A stretch of DNA of 9,513 nucleotides from an uncultured Alphaproteobacteria bacterium. GTDB taxonomy: Bacteria > Pseudomonadota > Alphaproteobacteria > Reyranellales > Reyranellaceae. Below the pieces are notes generated by a model that was given only the letters and a program-made list of their open reading frames with translations, was not told where the DNA came from and did no database searches. Shown here piece by piece: positions 1-5,232 of this stretch. A program made the translations under genes and the position numbers. Each line of letters begins with the position of its first letter. The stretch's first letter is position 1. The stretch covers positions 1 to 9,513 of the forward strand of contig CAIYWM010000149.1 of NCBI GenBank assembly GCA_903929895.1, written 5' to 3'.

Positions 1-742
1 GTCGAAGCGGTCCGATCTTCAGCTTGCCGTCGCGTGCCGCGTCACGCGCCAGGCTTTCGACACCGTCATGATACTTGTGACCGGGAGTGCCGCCCACCTC
101 GACCAGCAAATGCCCATCGGGAGAAAACAGCATGACTTCGCGCCGCTCGGGATGTCCGATCAGCATCTGATAGAGCATGAGTTCAACGAACTGCCGCAGC
201 TCCGGACCCGCCTCGATCTGGCCGAACGGCAACCCCTTGAGGGACGTGACCAGAAACCCGAGGTCGATCGCTCTTTCAGCGACCCACTGGTCGATCTGCT
301 GCGCCTTGAGGCGGGCGATTCCGGCCTGCTGGGACAGCCGCTCGTCACGAAAGGCGGTGCGCAGATCGTTGTTGAGAAGGTATCCGGTACCGGCGATGCC
401 CAGGGCAAAGACGGTGAACACGGCCACGAGCAAACGTTTTCTGATGGCGAGGGCCGCCTCGGGAGCTAGACCCCGCCGCACACTCCTGCTCAACGAACGC
501 TGGAAGAAGACGCCGAAGGCGATCAGGGCGATCACGAGGCCGAGCGCCAGCAGCGCTCCCCGCGAAAACAGGTCCTCCATCGCCCGCTGGAACGACGGGA
601 TCAACTCCAGCCATTCATCGACCGTGAGCACCGCCGCGAGAAGCATCAATCCGACCAGCGCCGCGAGTGAGATCGAATAAATCCGTCTTGCAGAACCGGC
701 TTTGGGTTCCGCCTTGGACGGAGGAAGCTGCTGCTGTTTCAT
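1..742 (-). CDS. Membrane sensor protein, N-terminal part (three TM segments plus Cache-like periplasmic domain), truncated by window edge
   Basis: The frame is open from the start codon to the window edge (247 codons), so the output domain is missing. Hydrophobic segments lie at about residues 21-41, 63-80 and 104-123. The Arg-rich loop between the second and third (RSVRRG...RKR) predicts an N-in topology, with everything after residue 123 in the periplasm. That region opens with a long helix (QQAGIARLKAQQIDQWVAER) of the type that starts double-Cache/PDC sensor domains. It continues with a PAS-like strand pattern (REVMLFSPDGHLLVEVGG). Proteins of this build normally carry a C-terminal histidine kinase, GGDEF/EAL or chemoreceptor module, and which one cannot be told here. 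An in-frame ATG 21 bases upstream (763) is also possible. Both starts have weak ribosome sites (GGGGGA very close to 742), and a stop codon lies directly before 763. It is divergent from the gene at 1005. Family-level inference. Confidence 0.75.
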   Translation of the reverse strand, partial: MKQQQLPPSKAEPKAGSARRIYSISLAALVGLMLLAAVLTVDEWLELIPSFQRAMEDLFSRGALLALGLVIALIAFGVFFQRSLSRSVRRGLAPEAALAIRKRLLVAVFTVFALGIAGTGYLLNNDLRTAFRDERLSQQAGIARLKAQQIDQWVAERAIDLGFLVTSLKGLPFGQIEAGPELRQFVELMLYQMLIGHPERREVMLFSPDGHLLVEVGGTPGHKYHDGVESLARDAARDGKLKIGPLR

Positions 743-919
743 CGTCCCCCGAGTTGGGTGCATCTACCGTTGCCTGAACGCACCGCGGAACTTGCTCTTC
801 CCAGTATAGACAAAGCGCCGACGGCGTCCTTGATCCAGCGCAATCATCGGGGCTGGCACCGATGATCCAAAGAGGGCTGGTGAATAGTGAAGGCGTTGCA
901 TGGTACATTTTTTCACCGA

Positions 920-941
920 CGCTGGGAATTGTTCCCGAGCG
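920..941. promoter_or_regulatory. Inverted repeat in the divergent intergenic region
   Basis: CGCT-GGGAA-TTG-TTCCC-G-AGCG forms a nearly perfect dyad (9 paired bases per arm with one bulged G). It lies 63 bp upstream of the ATG at 1005, in the 242-262 bp gap between the divergent sensor and ClpP-like genes. It has no following T run, so it is more likely an operator or an RNA hairpin in the leader than a terminator. No convincing -35/-10 pair was recognised in this gap. The function is a guess. Confidence 0.25.
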
Positions 942-1004
942 TTGCTGCGACACGGGAGACAAGCGTGACGCACTCCGAACCGGCGGCAGCGCCCGGTGGC
1001 CGAG

Positions 1005-2183
1005 ATGCCTAGATGGTTGTGGGCCTTTGCGATCGGCTTCCTCTGCTGGAGCGCCGTGCAGGAGACCCATGCCTTCAACATTACCCTCGACACCAAGTCG
1101 ATTCCCGGACTGACCCCGAAGGCGCCCCTGGTCGCCCACACGCTTCGCATCAGCGGCCCTTTCGGACAGGGCGATAGCGACAAGCTGCGGGTCATGCTGG
1201 CCGGCCTCAAAGCCAAGACCGCCAGGACGGCCGGTCAACCTCTGGCAACCGCCGAACTCAGCAGCAGCGGTGGCGACCTGTTCGAAGGATTGAAGGTCGG
1301 GTACCTGTTCCGCGAATTCGAGGTCGCCACGCTCGTGCGCAAGGGCGACGTCTGCCTCTCCGCCTGCGCCATGGCGTTCCTGGGCGGTACGGCCAGCCGA
1401 CAGCCACCCACGCCGCTGCCCAGCCGAACCATCGAGATCGGCGGTCAGGTCGGCTTCCACAACTTCACCCTGGATGCGACGGTGGTCCAGAACGAGACCA
1501 AGGGCGATGCCACGGCGGGAATCGCCCGCGGCTTCGGACTGGGCAGGGCCGGCGCCTCGGCGCTGATCCGCTACGCCGCCGACCTCGGCGTCGACCCGGG
1601 CTTCATCGCGCAACTGCTCGCGCGTCCGCCCGACACCTGGCTCTACATCGACACCAACGAAATGTTCCTGACCGTCGGGGCCTGCCCGAGCGGGCGCGAA
1701 CCGCCGCTGGGCCGCCTCGAACAGCAGGCCGTGAATGTCTGCAATCACGCAAGCGGCGGGGCCGGTGTCGCCGAAGCTTCCCAGGCGCAGCCGATGTCGG
1801 CGCGCGAGGCCAAGCGCTACCTGCTCGAGCAGGTCCAGCGGAACGTCGAGAGTGTGAACATCAAGGGTCCGCTGGTCGGACAGCTCGCGGGCGTCCTTGC
1901 CTCGAAGGACGACCGGCTGATCGACAGCGTCTATTCGGACCTGCGGGCCGCGGGGATCGCGTTGCCGGAGCCGGTGGGCCGAAGCTTCATCGTCAGCGGC
2001 TATACCTTCGGTGAACTGCAGGCCGAGTGCCACGTGAACCTGTCGGGGGGCGAGGCCGACAAGTTCGGCTTCGTCCTCATCATCACGGGAGTGGGCCTTT
2101 CCCGCCCCCTGGCCCTGCCGCCCCCCATGTGCCCGGGTCTCTTCCGGTACGATGGCCAGCAGGTCCTCAATCCGAAACGATGA
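1005..2183 (+). CDS. Secreted protein with ClpP/crotonase-like serine hydrolase fold (COG3904-like)
   Basis: Predicted 392-residue exported protein. Residues 1-23 form a signal peptide (MPRWLWAFAIGFLCWSA...THA, likely cut after A23). The following domain has the ClpP/crotonase pattern. A strand leads into SSGGD (87-91), where the Gly-Gly would form the oxyanion hole. CLSACAMAFLGG (117-128) holds the presumed nucleophile S119 on a small-residue helix, flanked by Cys117 and Cys121. VGFHNF (149-154) supplies a candidate catalytic His152. This arrangement (GG, SAC, GFH) is typical of poorly characterised periplasmic proteins related to COG3904. Two further Cys in the middle (around ACPSG and VCNH) and one in MCPG suggest disulfides in the periplasm. 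The C-terminal third is not recognised. I prefer ATG 1005 to GTG 996 because GGTGG at 995-999 sits 5 nt upstream and the signal peptide then starts cleanly. The substrate is unknown. The long antisense frame over this gene is a coding shadow. Confidence 0.8.
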   Translation: MPRWLWAFAIGFLCWSAVQETHAFNITLDTKSIPGLTPKAPLVAHTLRISGPFGQGDSDKLRVMLAGLKAKTARTAGQPLATAELSSSGGDLFEGLKVGYLFREFEVATLVRKGDVCLSACAMAFLGGTASRQPPTPLPSRTIEIGGQVGFHNFTLDATVVQNETKGDATAGIARGFGLGRAGASALIRYAADLGVDPGFIAQLLARPPDTWLYIDTNEMFLTVGACPSGREPPLGRLEQQAVNVCNHASGGAGVAEASQAQPMSAREAKRYLLEQVQRNVESVNIKGPLVGQLAGVLASKDDRLIDSVYSDLRAAGIALPEPVGRSFIVSGYTFGELQAECHVNLSGGEADKFGFVLIITGVGLSRPLALPPPMCPGLFRYDGQQVLNPKR

Positions 2184-2205
2184 GCGGTCACTGACGGTTG
2201 GAACG

Positions 2206-2238
2206 TCAAACCACCCGGAAGTTCCTGAACGGCCGGGG
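2206..2238 (-). pseudogene. Remnant of hss 3' end (piece 1: last 11 codons)
   Basis: The 33 bases match the last 33 bases of intact hss (7320-7352) at 30 positions, beginning exactly at the stop codon. On the minus strand it reads PFRNFRVV followed by TGA, against WQFKNFRVV in the intact protein. Homology stops abruptly on both sides. It lies 22 bp after the convergent ClpP-like gene. The hss sequence that should follow resumes at 4246 (piece 2), so this is best read as the distal fragment of a second hss 3' end that was interrupted. It is too short to have a function of its own. Confidence 0.75.
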
Positions 2239-2272
2239 GGCTTCTGGTCAGGCTTCCGGGAACAGCGGCTGC

Positions 2273-2288
2273 TGTGAGCCAGCTCACA
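2273..2288. promoter_or_regulatory. CRP/FNR-family-type operator palindrome
   Basis: TGTGA-GCCAGC-TCACA is a perfect dyad (seven-base arms TGTGAGC/GCTCACA around CA) and matches the classical CRP consensus TGTGA-N6-TCACA exactly. It is centred about 115 bp upstream of the PNPOx-like start at 2396. A further pair of complementary octamers, GCTTCCGG (2252-2259) and CCGGAAGC (2311-2318), encloses it. No good -10 element is apparent at class I or II spacing. Binding by a CRP-like protein is inferred from the motif only. Confidence 0.4.
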
Positions 2289-2395
2289 ACGCCGGTGCGA
2301 CCCTGGCCTTCCGGAAGCAAAGCACCGCAAGACGTTTGTGCGAACCGGACGCTTTGCCTACCGTGCGAGGCGCAGTCCCACCCAGGAGATGCGCC

Positions 2396-3001
2396 ATGAC
2401 CGTCTTGTTTCACGAGGGCAATCGCCAACTCCAGGACCGCTTCGACAGCCGCCGCATCGCCGACCGGCTGGAGGAGAAACTCACGCGCTTCCGCTTCGGC
2501 GACGCGGACCGCCAGTTCATCGAGGGCAGCCTGGCCTTCTTCCTCGCCACAGCGGATGCGCAGGGACGACCGGACTGTTCCTTCAAGGGCGGCGCGCCAG
2601 GCTTTGTGCGCGTCGTCGGCGACGACGAACTCGCCTTCCCCGACTACGACGGCAACGGCATGTTCAAAAGCCTCGGCAACATCCTGGCGAACCCAGCGGT
2701 CGGGCTGCTGTTCATCGACATGGGCCAGAAGCCGCGGCGGCTTCGCGTCAACGGCACCGCGCGCGTGAGCAGCGACGATCCGCTGATGCAGCGCTTCGCG
2801 GGTGCCCAGCTGCTGGTGCGCGTGAAGGCGACCGCCATCTTCCCGAATTGCCCGCGCTATATCGTGACGCCGGGTTCGACCGAACCGTCGACCTATGCGC
2901 CTCGCCCGGGACATCAGCCGCCAGAGCCGGCGTGGAAGTCGTTCGACGACCTCAAGGACTACGTGCCAGCCAGGCGGAAGACGCCGGAGGGATCGATATA
3001 G
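2396..3001 (+). CDS. Pyridoxamine 5'-phosphate oxidase family (flavin-nucleotide-binding) protein
   Basis: A 201-residue cytoplasmic protein of the PNPOx-like split-barrel fold, COG3576 type. Such proteins bind FMN or related flavins, and the physiological substrate is usually unknown. Recognisable family features in order: an N-terminal helix region (MTVLFHEGNRQLQDRF), the first barrel strands with SLAFFLATADAQGRPD (about 43-58), CSFKGGAPGFVRV, FPDYDGNGMFKSLGNILANP, GLLFIDM, then LRVNGTARV, and near the end the FPNCPRYI motif typical of this subfamily. ATG 2396 is chosen because AGGAG (2384-2388) lies 7 nt upstream and the conserved fold starts right after it. The frame is open further upstream to 2198, but that part runs through the hss remnant and the CRP-like site and has no family similarity. 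It is likely monocistronic and converges on tctC. It sits inside the ~2.0-kb segment that splits the duplicated hss 3' end. Confidence 0.88.
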   Translation: MTVLFHEGNRQLQDRFDSRRIADRLEEKLTRFRFGDADRQFIEGSLAFFLATADAQGRPDCSFKGGAPGFVRVVGDDELAFPDYDGNGMFKSLGNILANPAVGLLFIDMGQKPRRLRVNGTARVSSDDPLMQRFAGAQLLVRVKATAIFPNCPRYIVTPGSTEPSTYAPRPGHQPPEPAWKSFDDLKDYVPARRKTPEGSI

Positions 3002-3009
3002 GCCGTATC

Positions 3010-3171
3010 TTGCACTCGCTCCTTCTCACGGGCCTGATCGCTGGCGTCGCGAAAGAGTCCCGGGCGGATCCGCCGGCCATCGAGGCGTTGCGCAAGCATG
3101 TCGAGCGCTACGGCACATACGAGCCCGAGGACGATGGTGAAAGCCCGGTATGGCCTACTCGAGCGGCCTGA
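3010..3171 (+). pseudogene. Possible remnant or tiny secreted peptide (53 codons)
   Basis: In the gap after the PNPOx-like gene, a frame beginning at TTG 3010 reads like a signal peptide (LHSLLLTGLIAGVAKESRA, cleavage plausible after SRA). It is followed by a charged stretch (PPAIEALRKHVERYGTYEPE) that ends by running into the tail of the convergent tctC gene. There is no ribosome site at proper distance (GGAGGG lies 18 nt upstream) and no family match that I recognise. It may be the 5' fragment of a lost secreted-protein gene truncated by the junction with tctC, or a chance frame. Confidence 0.2.
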
Positions 3172-4153
3172 AGCCGGTCGAGCGGATGATCGGCCCCCAG
3201 GTCTCGGCCTCCGACTTGATCAGCGCCGCCAGCGCGGCCGGCGTGTTGGCCTTGGGCATGACACCGATCCTGGCGAAGGCCTCACCGATCTCCTTCATTG
3301 CCACCACCTTGGCAACCGCCTGCGAGGCGCGGTCGACGATCGCCGCTGGCGTTGCCGGCGGGGCGAAGACGCCGAACCACTCGGTCACCACCAGCTCCTT
3401 GATCCCCTGCTCCGCAAAGGACGGCACGTCGGGCGAAAACGGCGACGCCTTCTCTCCGCTGGTCGCCAGAACACGCACCTTGCCCTCCCTGGCGAACGGC
3501 AGGAACGTCCCCTCGGGCAGCATCACGGCGGCCAGTTGGTTGGCCATCATGTCACTCAGGGCCGGCGCGCCGCCGCGATAAGGCACCGGCTGGATCGGTA
3601 CGCCCAACGCCTTGGCCATCACCAGGGTCATGAAGTGCGGGAACGAGCCCTCGCCCGGGTTTCCGCAGTTCGCCTTGTCGGGATTGGCCTTCGCCCAGGT
3701 AGCGAATTGCGCGAGGGTCTTGACCTCGGCCGGCACCATCGGCCCGACCACGATACCATGCACGAACGTCGAGGCCAGTGACACCGGCAGCAAGTCGGTG
3801 AACGGATTGTAGGAGAGGTTGCGATAGATGTCCTTGTACACGGTCACGGTCGAGGCCGGGGTCAGCAGCAGGGTACGGCCGTCTGGCGTCGCGCCTTTGA
3901 GCGCGTCGATGGCGATGCGGCCGGCGGCCCCCGGGCGATTGTCGACCAGGGTGCTGCGGGCATAGACGCCGGCGAGCTTGTCGGCGAGTTGCCGCGCCAC
4001 CAGGTCTGACGAACCGCCGGGCGGGTAGCCCAGAAGCATCTTCAGCGAGTCCATAACCTCCTGGGCCCGCACGATGGCGGGTGTCGCCAGGGTCGCAGCG
4101 GCGATCGCGCCGGCTCCCTGCAGCAGGTGGCGGCGACGGATCGACGTTGTCAT
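3155..4153 (-). CDS. Tripartite tricarboxylate transporter substrate-binding protein (Bug/TctC family), Tat-exported
   Basis: A 332-residue periplasmic binding protein that would capture a small carboxylate or similar solute for a TctAB-type transporter. The N-terminus is a twin-arginine signal (SIRRRHLLQGAGAIAAATLA, ending TPAIVRAQE). Family hallmarks follow: LGYPPGGSSDLVARQLADKL near the ligand pocket, VDNRPGAAGRIAIDALKGA, the serine/threonine-rich LLLTPASTVTVY, a GNPGEGSFPHF loop, PYRGGAPALSDMMANQLAAV, and the C-terminal WFGVFAPPATPAAIVDR. The length is normal for the family. ATG 4153 is chosen over an in-frame TTG at 4180 because GGGGGA lies 6 nt upstream and the Tat motif then sits at the N-terminus. 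No tctA/tctB genes are in the window, so it is an orphan, as is common for this greatly expanded family. A TTGAAA hexamer about 70 bp upstream could be a -35, but the -10 is poor. The ligand cannot be predicted. Confidence 0.93.
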   Translation of the reverse strand: MTTSIRRRHLLQGAGAIAAATLATPAIVRAQEVMDSLKMLLGYPPGGSSDLVARQLADKLAGVYARSTLVDNRPGAAGRIAIDALKGATPDGRTLLLTPASTVTVYKDIYRNLSYNPFTDLLPVSLASTFVHGIVVGPMVPAEVKTLAQFATWAKANPDKANCGNPGEGSFPHFMTLVMAKALGVPIQPVPYRGGAPALSDMMANQLAAVMLPEGTFLPFAREGKVRVLATSGEKASPFSPDVPSFAEQGIKELVVTEWFGVFAPPATPAAIVDRASQAVAKVVAMKEIGEAFARIGVMPKANTPAALAALIKSEAETWGPIIRSTGFRPLE

Positions 4154-4245
4154 GGTGCTTCCCCCGGCTTCTGGCAGCAATGATGCGCTCGTTTGTCTTC
4201 GACTGTGCGAAGCACGGCGCGCAATTTCAAGCCCGTCAGCGTGGT

Positions 4246-4417
4246 GGGGTCGGTCTTGTCGAGGTCCTCAGGGAAGAGTTCGCCGCGGCCCTGCAGCGGG
4301 GTCCGGTCGCTGTACTTGCCGACGACCGGGCCAAGTTAGGGCATGCAGATCTCGAGGTTGCGCCGGAAGTCCATCTCGCCGGCCTCGACGATGGCCGAGA
4401 GCACCGGCGCCGCGACC
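4246..4417 (-). pseudogene. Remnant of hss 3' end (piece 2), with nonsense codon and 33-bp deletion
   Basis: 4251-4393 aligns without gaps to 7355-7497 of intact hss, with 136 of 143 bases identical. 4394-4417 then aligns to 7531-7554 (22 of 24), so 33 bp (7498-7530) are missing. The deleted unit is bounded in intact hss by the direct repeat GATGCCC (7494-7500 and 7527-7533), which points to slippage deletion. The frame reads VAAPVLSAIVEAGEMDFRR, then NLEICMP and TAA (4336-4338), where hss has Tyr. After the stop the hss frame continues (LGPVVGKYSDRTPLQGRGEL to DLDKTDP). Trp-to-Arg, Asp-to-Gly and Gln-to-Arg changes show loss of constraint. Homology ends at 4246, exactly where piece 1 (2206-2238) takes over. 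An ATG at 4431 overlapping the channel gene's stop (ATGA) would translate 31 residues, mostly in the hss frame. Confidence 0.9.
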
Positions 4418-4427
4418 CGCAATGTCT

Positions 4428-4988
4428 TCATCTTTCCGCCGCATGACGAAGCGCGATTTGCAACTGCCTGTCGTCGTCTGACTCGGTCAGGGCGATCTGA
4501 CTGGCCGCCAGGACCATTGCGATCTTCCTGGCATGCTTGGCAAACCAGGCACGACGATACAGCGGCGTCATGTTGATCACGGTGGCTGTACTCAGGGCGA
4601 AGGAAAAGATGCCCGAGATGGCAATGAACACCGCCAGCAACTTCCACCCTTCCGAAGCGATATCGGAAACAATGCCGATGGTCGTGTAGCAACTTCCCGC
4701 AAACAGCAGAGCCCTTGGTAGCGAGCCAACCACATCGAACAGCTGCAACAGGATTGCCCAGATCACAATCGCTCCCAACTGCACCAGTGCGAGAAGCACC
4801 ACGGAAATGAAGAAGTTTGCGAATACCCTATTGTATTTGTGATCGGCCAGATTTCGGCGACTGGTCAGCTCGAAGCGCAGCGATATGCGGCGAATAAAGA
4901 ATGCATTCAGTCCCAGAATGGCAATCAGGCCGACGAGGCCGAGGCCCGTCGTCTGCAGTATCCCGACCAACGATTCCTCAGGCAACAT
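4428..4988 (-). CDS. Small two-TM ion-channel-like membrane protein with non-canonical pore filter
   Basis: A 186-residue inner-membrane protein. Hydrophobic segments are at about residues 6-32, 58-82 and 101-130. The last covers a pore-helix-like stretch (LPRALLFAGSCYTTIGIVSD), followed by EGWKLLAVFIAISGIFSFAL and STATVI. This order (TM, TM, re-entrant pore loop with YTT-hydrophobic-G, then W-K/R-LL and a small-residue-rich inner helix) resembles bacterial two-TM potassium channel (Ion_trans_2) proteins, whose filter is normally T-x-G-Y-G-D. Here the filter reads TIGIVSD, so K+ selectivity is doubtful. A short charged cytoplasmic tail follows. ATG 4988 is chosen because GAGG lies 6 nt upstream. 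An ATG at 5093 is in frame, but it adds a non-hydrophobic, non-conserved 35 residues without a well-placed ribosome site. The stop lies 10 bp from the hss remnant. Family assignment is moderate; ion conduction is inferred. Confidence 0.65.
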   Translation of the reverse strand: MLPEESLVGILQTTGLGLVGLIAILGLNAFFIRRISLRFELTSRRNLADHKYNRVFANFFISVVLLALVQLGAIVIWAILLQLFDVVGSLPRALLFAGSCYTTIGIVSDIASEGWKLLAVFIAISGIFSFALSTATVINMTPLYRRAWFAKHARKIAMVLAASQIALTESDDDRQLQIALRHAAER

Positions 4989-5157
4989 CACGAGCCTCTC
5001 CCCGCAAACACTCGAAGTTGAAAAGCCAGCTGAAGGAGAGACCTGGCCGCGCTCTGGGTTGCCCGATGAATTCCGTGCGAACGCCAGCGCCATTCGAAGG
5101 GCGACTCTCCCCTTGGATACTTTGCCAGGATGATGCTCACATCCTTCATCCGGGCCC

Positions 5158-5177
5158 GTCTGGATGACGATCCAGAC
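5158..5177 (-). terminator. Hairpin downstream of the decarboxylase gene
   Basis: GTCTGGAT-GACG-ATCCAGAC is a perfect 8-bp stem with a 4-nt loop, about 56 nt after the decarboxylase stop codon. No T run follows on the minus strand, so it is not a textbook intrinsic terminator. It could instead stabilise the 3' end of the transcript. Confidence 0.35.
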
Positions 5178-5184
5178 AGCTTCT

Positions 5185-5212
5185 CATTCTCGAACCAGGA
5201 ACAGCGAGAATG
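5185..5212 (-). repeat. Second hairpin just after the decarboxylase stop
   Basis: CATTCTCG (5185-5192) and CGAGAATG (5205-5212) form a perfect 8-bp stem around a 12-nt loop, 20 nt downstream of the stop at 5233. With the hairpin at 5158-5177 it forms a tandem pair in the 244-bp gap before the channel gene. No T run follows. Confidence 0.35.
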
Positions 5213-5232
5213 CTCTTCGCGATCCTCCGGCG

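Noticed and set aside
615..2330. 571-codon minus-strand open frame
   Set aside because: It is antisense to the signal-peptide ClpP-like gene and has Arg/Asp/Gly-rich composition without any family pattern. It also runs into the hss remnant. It is a high-GC coding shadow.
2198..2395. N-terminal extension of the PNPOx-like protein
   Set aside because: The open frame crosses the hss remnant and the CRP-like palindrome, has no family similarity, and the AGGAG-supported ATG at 2396 matches the fold start.
2000..2914. 304-codon minus-strand open frame over the PNPOx-like gene
   Set aside because: The opposite strand encodes clear PNPOx family motifs with a good ribosome site; this frame spans unrelated features and has no recognisable domain.
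2239..4245. Insertion sequence or transposon in the segment splitting the hss tail
   Set aside because: No transposase, no terminal inverted repeats and no clear target-site duplication beyond the shared GGG could be seen, so it is reported only as an inferred insert and not as a mobile element.
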